Shown here: one piece after another, positions 26,501-61,800 of the stretch | Layout: the number at the start of each line of letters is the position of its first letter | How positions within the stretch are numbered: the stretch's first letter is position 1 | Origin: Amia ocellicauda | Lineage: Eukaryota; Chordata; Actinopteri; Amiiformes; Amiidae | NCBI RefSeq assembly: GCF_036373705.1 | Contig: NC_089850.1 | Span: forward strand, 45,491,548 to 45,555,547 | DNA: 64,000 bases | Reading direction: 5' to 3' | The notes under the pieces: model-generated | Databases searched by the model: none | Told to the model about the DNA's origin: nothing | Seen by the model: the letters and a program-made list of their open reading frames with translations, nothing else | Position numbers and translations under genes: made by a program

Positions 26501-26790
26501 AAACATGTTGTATTTGAAAACATTTCACATGTACTTATTTAACAGGTGCACCAGAAAATTCAAGCATACCTTGAGCCTGAAGGTGTGAAGTTGTGCTCAG
26601 TGACCTTGTAGCTGATAAAAAGAAAAGCATAATTAAAAGCAACAGATTAAAGTGCTTCCATAGTCAACTAAAAAGTAAGGCATTATCTTCATTTTTTTTT
26701 TGTTTAATGACTGTATTACTTACCAAGTTTAACAGCCCAGGATGAATTCACTGGGCAGTTTTTGATACTGTGAGTTAAGATGGACGCCAT
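20553..26790 (-). CDS. HADHB: Trifunctional protein beta subunit (mitochondrial 3-ketoacyl-CoA thiolase)
   Basis: Beta subunit of the mitochondrial trifunctional protein: the long-chain 3-ketoacyl-CoA thiolase that cleaves 3-ketoacyl-CoA with CoA, in complex with HADHA on the inner membrane. Coding exons in transcript order: 26790-26724, 26611-26570, 26412-26316, 26023-25979, 25700-25601, 24885-24798, 24568-24381, 24235-24055, 23736-23615, 23320-23241, 21933-21886, 21693-21606, 21429-21355, 20890-20726, 20588-20553. They sum to 1422 nt, 473 aa plus stop; human HADHB is 474 aa. Every junction keeps frame and has GT/AG ends. Thiolase residues are present: nucleophile Cys137 in [12 protein letters not shown], His427 in GHPFGATG, Cys457 in CAAGGQGHAM. 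The N-terminus is basic and poor in acids, as expected of a transit peptide. The ATG lies in the second exon; the upstream exon is non-coding. The gene looks intact. Confidence 0.97.
22060..23067. mobile_element. Probable hAT-type non-autonomous DNA element in a HADHB intron
   Basis: The ends are imperfect inverted repeats: left TAGGGCACAACAGATA, right (reverse complement) TAGAGCCCGACTGATA. They are flanked by 8-bp near-duplicates ATTATTAT (22052-22059) and ATTATGAT (23068-23075), the duplication size of hAT elements. The left end continues into a palindromic ATCGGCCGATATTTGCC motif seen in many fish repeats. No transposase is recognised inside, only AT-rich filler. The superfamily is inferred from duplication size and the TAGGG-type end. 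Confidence 0.55.
23074..23125 (-). repeat. SINE/LINE 3' tail, reverse orientation
   Basis: The reverse complement reads TTGTAAGTCATCCTGGACAA then AGGCGTCTGCTAAGAAATAA, the same tail as at 3.5 kb. Its AT-rich end abuts the probable hAT element, which may have inserted into the SINE's (ATT)n tail. Confidence 0.65.
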
Positions 26791-27660
26791 TTTGGATTTC
26801 CTAATATAAATTGAGAACACAATGAGAAGTACACTTCCACTGACATACACAGGAGCTGCACAAACTATATATATCATCACACAAACGGTCCTGCTGACAT
26901 TGAATGTCCTATCCAATTTCTCTCTGAATACACTTCCACAGTACAACAATTACAAAATGCATCCAGTAAAACTATTATAAATCCATCATTCCTTCTTAGA
27001 GTTGGCACTTTGAGATGCCACAGGAAAATGTATAACAGCAAGCAATGTCAAAATTATATAACCAGAAAAAATAAATGATGTCTATATAAAATCAATCTAC
27101 ACATATTCATTAAAACAACATTTATTGCAAGGTCACCTTCAATATTATAATATTGTAATTCCAAATTAGGACCATAAACTCAGAGCTTAATAGCACTGAA
27201 CAGTCCCCAAGTCGTATTACTAAAACTATTTTTAAATGATTTTTTTTATGTATATATATTTTAAATAGAAATATAAATAAATATTTCACATTGAAATGCA
27301 TTACAAAATAGTAGTATAGATGGCTTGAAGTCATGACTACTATACTATAGACATATATATACATGTTCATATATTCCTTAAATCATTTCTTATATGTAGC
27401 AGACAGTTTGGTGAAACTGCTGCCCTCGCATGGTTTCCTGTATTACAGACAGGCATTCACCACTGTACAGATGTGGATATCAGCTCACCTGATGTACAAA
27501 TAAACTGTTTTCACTGTACACAATAATAGTCTTTAAAAATAGGTTACAACTCCATTATTTTTGTATTGAAACAACTATTTCGTAACTTCTACGACTGCGA
27601 GAAATATTGAGTTATGCATTAAACTCGGTGGCAATCACAGAGCAAAGGAACATGGTGGCG

Positions 27661-27790
27661 TTCAGGTAGCGCAGATTTACGCAGTTGTGCGCAGATCTGC
27701 GCCGCTCCACCAATAGGATCGGTGGGATTCTGCAAATCTGCGCACAGCTGCTAAACAGTGCGCCGCAAGGACGCCATCCTGCGGAGGAAG
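27661..27790. repeat. GC-rich nested inverted repeats in HADHB intron 1
   Basis: Perfect 14-bp palindrome GCGCAGATCTGCGC (27689-27702). Outer arms CAGTTGTGCGCAGA (27682-27695) and TCTGCGCACAGCTG (27737-27750) pair at 13 of 14 bases around CCAATAGG. Its base composition is unlike the AT-rich intron. It could be a terminal part of a transposon or a CpG-rich regulatory patch. Confidence 0.6.
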
Positions 27791-28476
27791 ACCCGCCCAC
27801 AGCAGACAGGATCACTTGACCTTTTACCTACTTCACAAAGCCGACCGGAGTCACGGAGTGAATATGGAAAACTGAACTGATCTCGATATTTTTAGCATAC
27901 GGTCCGATCAGAGCCAGATCAAACAATATGCATAACTACCTCAGACTATAACAATGTATATATAAGTTAGCATTAGAAATACATTTGGAAAAAATAAAAT
28001 GATCACGGCGTTGCACCCGCGTATAAACACAACAACGTTCAGTTAAATATCGATTTACCAGTTAATGCAAAAGAGCATGAGAAGCGTTAACCCTATTAGT
28101 TTGTGTTAATATATATTTAGCACAGTAAACAGAACATAACCACTTTCAGAGCATGGCAGAGGCAATATACGTCATAGTTGTTGTATTTGTATTATTTCCC
28201 AAAGATTACGAGTATTATACATGACAAGGTAAATAACAATAGCAAAAAATAATACTATACTATATAATATTCGCTGTGGGGTTTTAAAGCTGCATCCCTC
28301 AATTCCGTTGATAACTTCGAAAACTTAAATTACTCCTAAACTAAATGCCTCCTGAACATTTAAACCATACAACCAACGTGGCCTTAAAACTGATCTCGCA
28401 ATGCACACACATTTTAGAGTCTAGTTTCAAAACATTCACGTTTTTTTTTTTATTTACTTTCTGCTAAAGTGCGTAC

Positions 28477-28570
28477 CTCCGAGTCTGACTGATTTCCCAC
28501 CCAGCTCCTGTGCAAGAGACCGACTGACCCCGTCCTGCAGCCAGCACAGCCACCGAGGACGTCACACACG
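28477..28570 (-). other. HADHB: HADHB 5' non-coding first exon (putative)
   Basis: A GC-richer stretch ends at a consensus donor (GTACGC on the minus strand, plus 28471-28476). The coding exon with the ATG begins after an acceptor at 26801-26802 and carries only ten untranslated bases (26791-26800), so a separate 5' exon is expected. The upstream end is a guess; an ETS-like CGGAAG and a near-perfect CRE sit at 28558-28574. No transcript evidence is available. Confidence 0.6.
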
Positions 28571-28851
28571 GAAGACCCCTGCAATAGGGCTGTTCCAAAT
28601 TTTGCCTGATTAAAATACTTGACAAGTTATTACTAATCTTAAAGTACAGATACATATGTATCAATCAAATGCTGGTTTAATTATATTTCAAATATATATA
28701 TAAAAATGTATGCGTTTAATGTCTTATATCTTAAATATTATTCGAGTTTATGATCTGGAGCCACTGAGGGTGCCATCACAGATTATCAATGCAGCACAGA
28801 GCACGGTTTCCATAGGTTTCTTCCTCCTTTCTCTGTATTTGACCTCCCAAG
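28558..28851. promoter_or_regulatory. Bidirectional HADHB/HADHA promoter
   Basis: The non-coding first exon of HADHB (minus) and the first coding exon of HADHA (plus) diverge from this interval of under 300 bp. At the HADHB side are GACGTCA (28558-28564, seven bases of a CREB/ATF site) and ACGGAAG (28568-28574, ETS core). The middle is AT-rich with no obvious CpG island, and a pyrimidine-rich tract precedes the HADHA ATG. A shared promoter for the two subunits of one complex is known in mammals. The transcription starts themselves are inferred. Confidence 0.75.
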
Positions 28852-38870
<10,019 letters not shown>

Positions 38871-39255
38871 TTTCTGCGTACATTCTGATTTTAACATATC
38901 TAGAGAGTTTGCTAATTTAATTTCACAAAAGGTTTGTGCTTAAACTATGAAAACCTCTAGGCAGCTTTTAACCAAGTAAATGTATTGGATTGTACTAATT
39001 GTTTAAGACATAAATGCATAAACCTGTTTTCCAAGGTGCCTTAGATCTACTGAGTACTCAGGCACTTATGTTTGTAACCAGAATGTAACATTTTTGTTTT
39101 GCACTACTCTGTACAAATGTGAGGGTTTTTCTTTGTTGTTTTACAAACTCAGAGCCCTGGCCATGAAGGGATCTAAAAGCACTTGTACAGTAATGGATGG
39201 TATTCCAGTGCAGTTTCATTGTGAGGAATCTGAAATAAAATCAAACCTTCTGCTG
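38871..39255 (+). other. HADHA: HADHA 3' untranslated region with poly(A) signal
   Basis: Follows the TAG stop at 38868-38870. A canonical AATAAA at 39234-39239 predicts cleavage around 39250-39260. No other feature was recognised in it. Confidence 0.6.
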
Positions 39256-42200
39256 ATGTATTTTGAGATGTGTGTATATATAAAGAATTATCTAACAAAT
39301 GGGCAGATCACATCAGGCAAAAAGGGGTAAAAGATCGAGCCCAGCTCATGGAAATTCTCTTTCCATTTTCAGAAATCACACATGCAGTACACTTTTAATT
39401 TGTGAGCTACTTATTGTGAATCCCTGGCCCTAAACTTAGAAACCTGTTCCCAAGTAGCTGTAGACATTTTCCAAGCACTTGTATAAGAAACAAGTGGTCA
39501 TGGGATTGAATCATGTTGTGTTGAGAGCATTAAACCTTGGCATCAGCAGTCTGGGGAAAACCACTGATGTTTTAGACTGCCAACAGTTTGACGATGGCCA
39601 TCAAAGGCCTTATCCAGCAGCCCTGCTCACTGTTGTATGAGATTCAAATGCACACTTTGAAATGGGTGGGTCCATTCCACTACTGCTTCGTTCATCACCA
39701 CCCCACGAAATCAAATGTACAACAGAAACAAAGAGCCCCTGGGATCATTAAATATTAAAAAAAATCTTAGTTTCTTGTGCTCTATTTATTTTGCTAATCC
39801 ATAAGGATTAAATCATACAAGAAGGAAATGAATTTCAGTACAATTGAAATAACCCTACCATTGTTAAATATTATTTTATAACAATATAATATTCTACATA
39901 AGGGAAATGGGTGCTGTTCCATAAATATACATACACAAAACATTTGGTGCACAAAAAGTAGTTAAAAACCAGTCATTAAACTGTATAATTTAGTGCCATC
40001 TGACAAATAGCACACTATACATCTCCAGACAGCAGCGATTAGTAAGCTCAAATTACAGTCTTTTAATACAATGTGTGTAATTACAGGCATGATCAGGACA
40101 GTGTACAAAAGGCAACCTTTTTCCCTTTACAAGTTCTACTCCAGTAAGTAGAAAGTTACAGTAATTTGTATACAAGTGTGGGGACATAACAGCTTAAGTA
40201 ACACAAACTTAAGATGCAAAGATTTCAGATTCTGTTCTGTATTAAATAGTTACTTTTTAAAGCAGAATTGAACAACAGGTTTTAACAGCAAAGGAAAGCA
40301 TTGTCTTCGATCATCACACATGACTAACCACATTGCTACTGACAGTGAAATACCCTTGGGAGTGGAAGCAGCTCCTAAAAACAGGATACAAATATACCCT
40401 ACGGACTGCAAGGAATCAGTCGCCTTCGTTTTTTTAGGAAATACGTGTGTGATAATGTGGTTTCAATGCATTAATGCACTTCTGTCTGTATCAGTGAAAG
40501 AGAAGAGTCTGATCGCATAGCAGCTGACCATTAGCAGACCAGTTGAAAAGTTATCACTGGTACCAGTATTTTGGACACGCGCTAATCAACTCTTGAGTAA
40601 CAAAACCGTTATGAATTTGTGCTTCTGGATAATACAAAACACCAGCATATCACTGGCGAAAGACAAGAAAAGGCAATATGGATTTATTTCCCCTTCTGAT
40701 TTACATTTTGTCTTCTTCAAGGACAGATAGAGCTGCTGCATATTTAAGTGTTTATTGCAAGCAAACATGTTAAGAATGTTAACTGTGTCTACATTATGGT
40801 GTGAATCCACCTTTGCCAAAGACTACTTGACCGTTCTTGCTCACGGATTTATTTTGTTACAACAATGTGGTGGCTAGCAGCCTTGTGAACACAAAAATCT
40901 TTTTCAGGGAATTGGAAAAGCTAAAACAACAATTTCAGAGGGTATGATAATTAATCATGACAAAGCTGTTAATTAACAACCTTAGGCAAATAAAAGAACA
41001 AAACCATTGAAAGGAATATTCAAAATAATATTTATACAGAATTCTCAAAATATCCTGTGATTTTATGATGTATGCTTCAGACATAAGAGAAACACCTGGG
41101 ATACAGAGAGTAACAGCTACATTTCTATACTCTAAATTACACTTTTCATAAGACTGATTTCAATATGTGACGACGAGCTGCTGTAAAACAAACTGCATTA
41201 TCAGTAGCAGGGTCAGCTGTTGTAATTATTATTATAAGGTGAGTTGCTTCAGGTGACCTTTGTATTGAACACATTCAAGTAGAGAATCCTGCCTATATAC
41301 TCTGAGGAGTGCACACTGTACCACAGATGTTACCATATTTTATTTTCCTTCTTTAATTTTGTTTTGCATAAAAAAATACTATTGAAAGTTTACTATACAA
41401 TAAAGACAACAAAGAAATCTAGACAAGAATAGACATTAACAGCAACTGTGCAGCTATCTCCTAAGGGGCAGTCTAACAATTCTTGGTCATCTGTCAAAGC
41501 TTTTTGTTCCAAAGTCAAATTTGTTCTCAGTAGTTCGATGGAGCAATTCTATCATAAGGGAGCCGACAATGAGACGTTCAGAGCTTTAGCTGGATTCTGA
41601 TTGGAGACAATTTGTGCAGCAAAAAGCTTCGCAAGTCCTTCTGCAAGTGTTTGTGCTTTATTTAATGAGGCAGTACTCACTCTCTCACCCGACTCTGGTC
41701 AGACCTTCTTCACTTACACAAAACTGAACAACTTCTCCATTATTCCCTTTATTAAACTGTTTTAAGACAACTATAGTGTGTGATGTACAATGTCTTACAG
41801 TCCCTGAGGAGGAGAAAACAGAAGAGGCTGAAGCAATATTATGGCACTCAGGTACTGGAACCCTTAAATCAGCTATATATAAATATATTAATTTAATATT
41901 CCACTTTCTTTTCCTTGTATTGCGATTCTTACTGCTGGGATACAATAATATCAAGATGTTCTGGTATTAGTATATCAGTATAGGGGACTAGGCCATCTAC
42001 CCACCCTCCACCACTGGGTAAATACCTTTGTATTTCAACTAAACAAAGACTAAAATAAACTTTTCTCCTGTATTACCATTACCATCCATATAAATGTTTT
42101 CTGAGGATCAACATTTCCAACCCAGGGAAATATTGTTCAATTATGTATGCATATTTTCTGAAGCTTAACTTAAATAGACCATGGTTGAAAACATTGATCC

Positions 42201-43284
42201 GTGGAGCAAACGCTGAGTCGTATGTATGTGTGTGAGTATTTGCATTTATTCCAAAGCTGGACCGTATCCAGTTCGGGGAACTGCAAACGTACAGGTTATG
42301 GTTTCAGTGTGAGGTGTTAAGTTAAATAGTTAATTTAACTTTTTCAATGTGTTAATCATACTGATTTTTCAAAATGAATTCATCTATCATTTATACTCTT
42401 CATCATTATTGCATGATCTGCTTAAAATGTAATACTATTTCATTGTTGTGGCGGTATTACAATGTACTTATATTGAAACAGTAAGTATCTGTTAATGTCC
42501 GTAAGGTTTCAGATATTCAGATAAGTACATTCGTGCCTCCAATTCATATGTAATTACCATGTAATTACCATGTTTATTTATTTATTTTGTTAGGGTACTA
42601 AATGAGTCAGACAGAGAGACAAAAAAAAAGAAACATAAACATCTGTAAGTCATGCATATAATTTTCACTAGTCTAGCATAGAAAATGTTGCTTTTCTCCC
42701 TCCTCTGACATGCGTAACCAATTAAGTCCCCGCAGTAATCTTTGCAGAAAGGTAAGATCAGCCTGCGTGTAACAGGACACACCTCTATAAGAGTGATGGA
42801 CAAAATAATTCTCCTTTTGCTTCATTATCTCCTCTGCTCTGTTGAGATTATGTCAAGGAAAAGAAGGTTCTTGTTGATAGGGAATTATGGTCCTATTCAG
42901 TTTTGTGTGGGCTGGGCAAATTTATTTAAACTTAAACGCCACCCTCATATTTAAGAATCTGTAAACACCAGCAGCTAAATTTAAATTCTACAGGGATCCC
43001 GAAAGGTTTCTGATATGTGTGTCAGTCACATTATGCATTTCCTAGACCCGAGGCAGGAAGGATTAACTGCATGGACCTGCCTGAGCTAAATCTGGATGAA
43101 ATAAATACAATATGCCTCCCTTAGGCCAATATCCAAAATAAGCTTAATTTAATGAATTTGCTTAATTGTGCTGCATTTTAATTCTCTCTGTCATTCGCAC
43201 GTATTTCCCTCAGCGTCAATACCGGCCTCCTCCTCTGCCAGGGTTCCCTGCTAAGGATGTTAAATGCTAAGCAGAAATCTAAAG
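39256..43284. other. Gap between convergent HADHA and GAREM2, incl. likely GAREM2 3' UTR
   Basis: No coding exon seen. GAREM2 ends at 43285 on the minus strand, so its 3' UTR must run leftwards into this interval. A cluster of minus-strand AATAAA signals at about 42567-42583 is one possible end, 700 nt after the stop. Others lie near 40.7-40.85 kb. Confidence 0.5.
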
Positions 43285-54956
<11,672 letters not shown>

Positions 54957-55020
54957 TCAGAAGCGCAGATCAGAAACAGTGGCATCTTTCGCATCTTGTA
55001 TGTTATCTGTAACCATTTCT

Positions 55021-55077
55021 GTGTGAGTGTGTGTGCGCGTGTGTGTGTGCGTGTGCATGTGCGTGTGTGTGTGTGTG
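55021..55077. repeat. (GT)n microsatellite
   Basis: Imperfect GT run with GC interruptions in a GAREM2 intron. Confidence 0.95.
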
Positions 55078-56139
55078 AATGACTTAAGACCAAGCGGTGA
55101 AAGCTGACTATTTGTAAAGGTTCATTCAGACATGCCCAAGCAGATGTTTCATTATTAAGAAAGGAGACTGAGGGTCTGATGGTCTAGAGAATTTATGAGA
55201 GACCAATAAAAATGCTCTACATTTGCTATCATTATTTCTGTCTGGAGTTTAAGAGGGCAGTTAGCTTAAAGAATGCTGAAAACAGCATAATTAGGCATAA
55301 TGTGCAGCATTATATATTCTGAGAATGTTTTTTAATATATTTTTTAAAGTAAAAATGTGGTGACGGGGAAATATTTTGTTTTCCAGAGCACTTGTGAGAA
55401 TGAAAGGATTGCTGAAGAAAAGAAAATCAATGTTATAGAATTGCAAATACACCAAGTGAATATATGAATAGAATCCTTTATCTTCCATAGCCATGAACCC
55501 GGGGAAAAGGAGTTTTTCAGTCTGGCTTGTGGTGTCTCCAGACCTTTTACTATCTGAAAGGAATACTGGCTTTACTTTGTTTCCTTTTCTTCCATTTGTG
55601 CAGAACATTGTTCACACTACCTGTCTCAGAGAAAGCAATGGGAAATGATGCACGCGCTGGAAGGGCATGCAGCTGTGTTTCAGCTATAGGAGTTCTGCCA
55701 CTTGTTAAAAAGTTAAAAAGGAGCTTTAGACAAACAGCATTTTATTTCCAACACATAAATCTCTGACGTCTTTTAGCTTCACTGTATACACTGTACAGGC
55801 AAATAAAATAACACAAAGATCAACCAGTCACTCATTCTGACAGAGAGAAATTCCTGTGGCATTAGCAAGTTGCTCAACCCTCAACCTCAATCCCCTAGTT
55901 AGTTCTTCACAGGTATGTGATTTCCCATCTGTGACTGCTGCTAAGGAGCCCAGATGACCCAGGAGTTCAATTCTTCTTCTTTAATGAATTTTCCTGCCGC
56001 TTATTTGACAGTGCTGATGATGTTGATCAGCTGTGAGTACAGTTCACACGGCTCGGAAGGCCCTCAAGTTTCTGTCACCTAGCAACAAGTTTCTTTCTGT
56101 TTCGAAAGCAGCTCAATCAGCAAGCATACATACACACAT

Positions 56140-56181
56140 AGTATATATATATAGAGAGAGAGAGAGGGAGAGAGAGAGAGA
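56140..56181. repeat. (TA)n(GA)n microsatellite
   Basis: Compound simple repeat. Confidence 0.95.
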
Positions 56182-56339
56182 TTTACTCAGGACATTTAAT
56201 AATACACTGTTTCATAGGCTCATCATTTTTCTGGATATTCACCATTTTCCCATTCCTCAGAAAATCATGCAACCCCAATGAGATATGAAGTGGTATTAAC
56301 TTGAATTATCAATGTGTTATGAAAATGCAAGCAATAAGG

Positions 56340-56680
56340 TCCTGAAAGCTCTAAATAGGGTTATTAATTGCTACTCAAATGGGAAAACTCTGCTCTGCAT
56401 GTAGCTGCAGCTTACTCGGAGGCCGGGGAGAGTTTGCAGAGATGGCTTTGATGTTAATTAAGTTTTAATGAGCTGATATCTTGAGAACAATGGCATTAAA
56501 AAACTGAAAGACAGTATTTAGCCTATACAAAAATATTAGAGCCCTTGGTGGATTGAATCACATGGTCCTTAGCTGGGTGCTCATCTGATGTCATGCAGTC
56601 CATCTGTGCTTAAAATGCAAATTAGTATGCGATTCAGGATTGTGAAACTCTCCACTCATTCCTTAAAATATAGTTCTAAG
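56340..56680. promoter_or_regulatory. Candidate conserved non-coding element upstream in GAREM2
   Basis: Non-coding, non-repetitive stretch with homeodomain-type sites (TTATTAATTG near 56361, TTAATTA at 56454-56460) and a perfect octamer ATGCAAAT at 56615-56622. A second perfect octamer is at 57047-57054. The texture resembles vertebrate developmental enhancers. Conservation was not tested. Confidence 0.3.
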
Positions 56681-58402
56681 AGTGACATGGGTGTGTATGC
56701 AATGTTCTTACCAAGCATTGGCAAACTCCCGTATTTATTCTTTGGTTTTGTTTGTTTTGCTTGTTTAGTTTTTTTGTCACCCTGGTTCCGTCCAGAATAA
56801 CGTTGCTCTGTTAAGACATTTCAAATGCACACGTTCATGTATTTCTTTGTTTGTAGAGTGATAGGGAGAGTGAAACATGATGACCATTTTATCCCTTGAG
56901 AGTCTTGTAGATTTCATTAACTTCCCTTTAAAACAGATTGCTGATAAGCAAAGGGAATAAAGCAGAAAAGCAAACCACAAAAAGCCTATATCCTTCTTAA
57001 AGAGAGACCCGTGAATGGATTGAAAACTGCACAGAGGGACTAATTTATGCAAATAATGCCAAGAAAGCATTTCTAACACCCAGTTTTATAAGTTAAATCC
57101 TGTGACCTCTCCAGCAGATTTTAACCGTTGTCATACAGCCTAAACCCTCCATAAGACATAAAAGGCAATGGGAACTAAAGATGCACTTTTCGATCTGGAT
57201 CAAAGCATAGTAGTCTTTTGTCATCTCTGAGATCTGAAAAAAAAACCTGAGAAATAGGTGTGCAATTCTCATGAATTCACAATTCAATAGCTTAGCGGGA
57301 AAAAATGTTCATCTTATTAATTGCCTTAACTCATTTTTTCCCCATTTTAATCCATTGACAGGAAGGGCACTGAACAATCACTACACTTGACAGAACAAGA
57401 AACTATTTTTCATGGTTCAGTTAAGGGATTCAAAACAGCTGAACCTGCCCAAGGGTAATTCTGTTTAATGTATATACTCATAGACCACAATGAACAAGGA
57501 AGATATTTAGTAGTGATTAGTGATATGCTAATATAAAAATTAGATTAATACTCCCCAAGAAGAGTAGAAGCACTCGGTATTGATAATTGTTTCTCGTGAA
57601 ACTTTCCTGAATGTCTGAATTCTGCGGTTTGCTTGCTCGAGACTAAACGATTCTAAACACATGTACGATTCAGAGGTTTGGATAACTTTGTATGCAGCCG
57701 AACATGAGAATCATGAAATTGAATGCCAGTTGTAAGGGAAGACAAACACTGTGTGGGGAGGTGGGTTAAAATCAACAACTGACCGCAGGTGGGAGGACCC
57801 AGTAACATTTGGTGCAAGTCAGTAAAAGTGACCTCATACAGAAGCATATTCTTTTTTTTTTCAAACGGCATTCACACGTCCCAGATGCATTCTTGCCCCC
57901 ATTAATGAAAAAGAAAAAAAACGTCTCTAACAACCTATGACAGTTTTACATGTTCTATTATGCGCCCCTTACTCATACAGCTTTGAAAATTGTATTGCCA
58001 TAGAAACCAGATCTAGGTCTGAAAGGATTGCACCACTAGGCCCCATTCATTACTCGCTATTCTCATGCACATCCACTATCCAAAGCCCAACTCTGCGCCC
58101 AATCTGACAGGGGGAGAAATGTGAATCAGTCCACACTGCTGTCGATCTGACCAAAAAGGAAGCCAGCAAAACATTTAATTGCAGCAGGTTAAGAATAAAC
58201 TAGAAGTACGGGCCTGATGCGCAGTCACTCCTCGTGTTACAATTTATGGTAAACATCAGCAGAGGATACCCACAGGGCTGTGCAGACTCAAAAACAAATG
58301 AAGGGAAGCTTCAGGCAACTGTCGGCACAAAAGCTTAAATCGAATGTGTAATTATTGGGATGAAGCCCATTTTGTTTATTGTCAATTTATGTTACCTATT
58401 TG

Positions 58403-58438
58403 TTACTACTACTACTACTACTACTAATAATAATAATT
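58403..58438. repeat. (ACT)n(AAT)n microsatellite
   Basis: Compound trinucleotide repeat. Confidence 0.95.
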
Positions 58439-58839
58439 GTACTGACTTTTTTTTTAGGTGTAAGCAAAGATAAAAATATTCCCTCACCTCTGAAGGCATG
58501 CTCACAAAAGCCTAACTTAGCACATGCAATATTCCACTAAGCTCACACTCTGTTTGACATGTTAGTGCTATTTCTCCTACAGGCTATTGCCTAGGGCTAG
58601 CTTGCAGAATCAAAGAGCAAAAATATCTTTTGAAACTTCAAACGGAAATGTCCGATGATCAAATACTAGTTTAAACATTACAATTTGCTCTTAAGTCCTT
58701 CAGAGCAGAAGTTACCATCACGGCAAAACTGCCATCATGACATTCAGGAGCCAAATCAGTTTTAAACTTTTATGACATTCTCAACAGTCATTGAGAATTG
58801 TATATCTAATTGTTTTATAATTTTGCTCAGAACCCTTGG

Positions 58840-58859
58840 CACACACACACACACACACA
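58840..58859. repeat. (CA)n microsatellite
   Basis: Short uninterrupted CA run. Confidence 0.95.
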
Positions 58860-61800
58860 AGCAACAACTATCCTTTGTTTCATTATTGATGGGGAGTAAT
58901 CTCTAAAAACACACTGTGCTAAGCCTAGATTGCATTATTCCCAGGGGCGCCGGTACCCCAAATGCACAAAGATCAATACATCTCTGCAGAACCCATCAGA
59001 CAGGGAGAGTGGAGGGACCGAGCAGATGGAGAGCACTCAGGTCGGACAGGTGGCGGGACTGAACGGGAACGCTGCCCGTGTTGTCAGAGCCTGGGCTCGG
59101 GTTACCCCCGTCCCCCCTGGAGTCTGTGTTGAACTAATTAATGGCTGCATTTATCATCATTCTGTCCCGTGTAAATACTTTATCTCTTACTTCACCTCCT
59201 TCCTCAAGACTGACTGCGCTCAATCTGCAACAGAAACACTGGGGCTGTGGTTTTCAATGGAGCAACTTGGGAAAATCCAATTGTGTGGCTTTCAAGGCTA
59301 CCAAACCTGCGCTACTGTAAGCCACAGTAACTCCACCGACACTAGAACAGTGCACATTAATGTTAATTTTTCAATATTACTATACAGTGGTATTTTCTAA
59401 TCCAAAACTCACATATTTCTCATGTTTATATTTATATTTTATATGACAAATTAATGAAATGTTTACATATATCAAGTCAAGTTCAATATTCATATGTGTG
59501 CAGTTGTAAAAATCCAATCTATTTTGCATGGAGATTCAGGTAAATTTTATAACTTATAATAAAGATAAAGATTGTTTTCGGTATTCTGGTAATAGAAACA
59601 TCAATACATAATAAACTCTTCAATCATATCATTCATATGATCATTGACAGGAAGAGTTGGCTCAGGATACAAGCAATGAGCTCACTGCCTGCTCTGACTC
59701 ATCAATGAGGAAACTGTGCTCAGATCCGCTATATTAAGGTCTGTCTGGACCAAAATAAGTGAATTGGCCAGGACTGATGATCTCATCATCTGAGATGGTG
59801 TCATTGAGTATTGGGTAACACCCCCTACTACCCTGGGAGGAAGAGCTTTGCATTGAACTGATTCCATTTTGAGAGAAATCTATTAGCACATTACATGGAG
59901 CAAATATTTTGGGAATAGTCAGCTCTTCAAGCATTCCCCAGTGAATATGGGAGATAAATGTTTATTTACTGCCAGCTTGCATGAATGAAGCAGGTTTGCT
60001 TAAACTGCCAACCGTGCTTCCAGATCCACTTGCCTCTAGCGAACATCTAACAATTGCTACTAATTTATATTACCATTAGGATTGGGTTATCCACATTCAC
60101 TGTGGGATCTCTCCATGTGAGCTGCGCAAAACAGAACAATTTCCAAATGCAGAAATATGAGTCATGATTGATAAAAACTAAAAGTGCAGGAGATACGACT
60201 GGAATGTATCTGTTTCTGTAAGTCAGTGGTGGTGATTCAAACATAATGTTTTATAATCAGCTCATTAAATTGGTTGGCTTGATAACATCACCTCTACTTT
60301 TACATATTAACAAATGTTTAAATGTTTAAAGGAAACTCTGTATATACTGTATCTAACCTCCGGTGATATTATCCATATTTCCAGATGTCCGTTCATGTTA
60401 GATATAGTACCCAAGGTTAGTCCAGGAGGCTTTGTCTCAGTATAGTTTCTGCTTTCCAATTCCCCTTTGAAACATTCACTATCTGGATTTACTCAAAGTA
60501 TGGGTTTGTTAGTGTTACAATTTCCTTTGAGTGGGAGTCTCCATCTGATCTGTAATTACTATTTCAGACAAAACAGTCTCTTTCACATGTCTTCATTGCA
60601 GACAGATATAGCCTATATTAACAGACCTCTGACCAAAACTCAGCAGAAAATAATAATAATAAATTATTCATTAATAACGTTTATCAGGTGCATCTATATT
60701 CTGGTTCATTCTGTAATCATTGCATTACATTGGTGTTTGTAAGTATTTTAAAAAGGTATTTGTAAAAAAAACACAATTCCTGATTTTGTTGGTTTTAAAT
60801 AAGTATTTGACTTGGTTTCAAATGGTTCAGGTGCTTTGAATGATAACTTAAATAGTTTGGAAAAGGCTGGGTTCTGTATTAGATGTCAGACTGATATATT
60901 AAAGCCATATCAAATACCTACATTAATTATGTTAAACATATATGTTGAGTTTATTCTCACTCATATCTGTCATTAAAGAGAAACTTTAAAAAAAGCTTAT
61001 TGTTTCATATGCAAAGCTATTAATTGTTAAGGTGAACTCTTTATTCAAGACTTTCAAAACAACTGAAAAATCATTATTATTATACCCTTAATCCTAAATA
61101 TAGACACACATAGATGAGTTAATTACTCCTAGGTTATTGTGCTATTTCTCTATGAAAAAACAGTGTTACTGTTGTTGGTGTGATATTTCAAGATATATTT
61201 AATCATACACTGTAGCAGAAATCCATACCCTCATAAAGACATTAAAGATATTGCAAAGAAATTAAATGTAATATGAAATTCAACAGAATACGGTCAGACT
61301 GGGTTGTAGTAATTTACTGCTCATGGAATCAGTGAGGATGAACTTCATATTGGGTTTGATACCTGTGGCAGGCAGAAATATGTTGGGCTTTCTCTGAAAA
61401 CTAAAGCTTATGAATGACTGACAGAGGCAGGAATTAAATTCACAGGGTTCTCCATCCAAACACTAAGTATTAACTTCATTGCTTTTCCCACTACGTTTCT
61501 CCTGAAGGTTATTCCATAAATGCTCTGCAGAAAATGTCCAATATGTTTCACATTATCTTAAATCTATATAAAACTGCAAGATTCTCCTCAACCTTGCCTT
61601 ATCGTTCAGGTATTCTCTTATCATCAGGTAGCTTAATTGTCCGCAATTATACTGAACAGGACATTCTCATTACCTGTGAATAAGTGCACACTTAAACTGT
61701 GACTAATCTGGAATAGACTTCTTGATTGTACCAATACAACTTAGTACTTGAATTTAAAGGTCAATGTCAATTCATTTTGAGAATTTCTTGATATTTTTAG

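Noticed and set aside
58930-59400. 156-codon open frame at 58.9-59.4 kb, plus strand
   Set aside because: The longest frame in this intron, but no domain is recognised, it runs through mixed non-coding texture, and it does not match the missing GAREM2 start on either strand.
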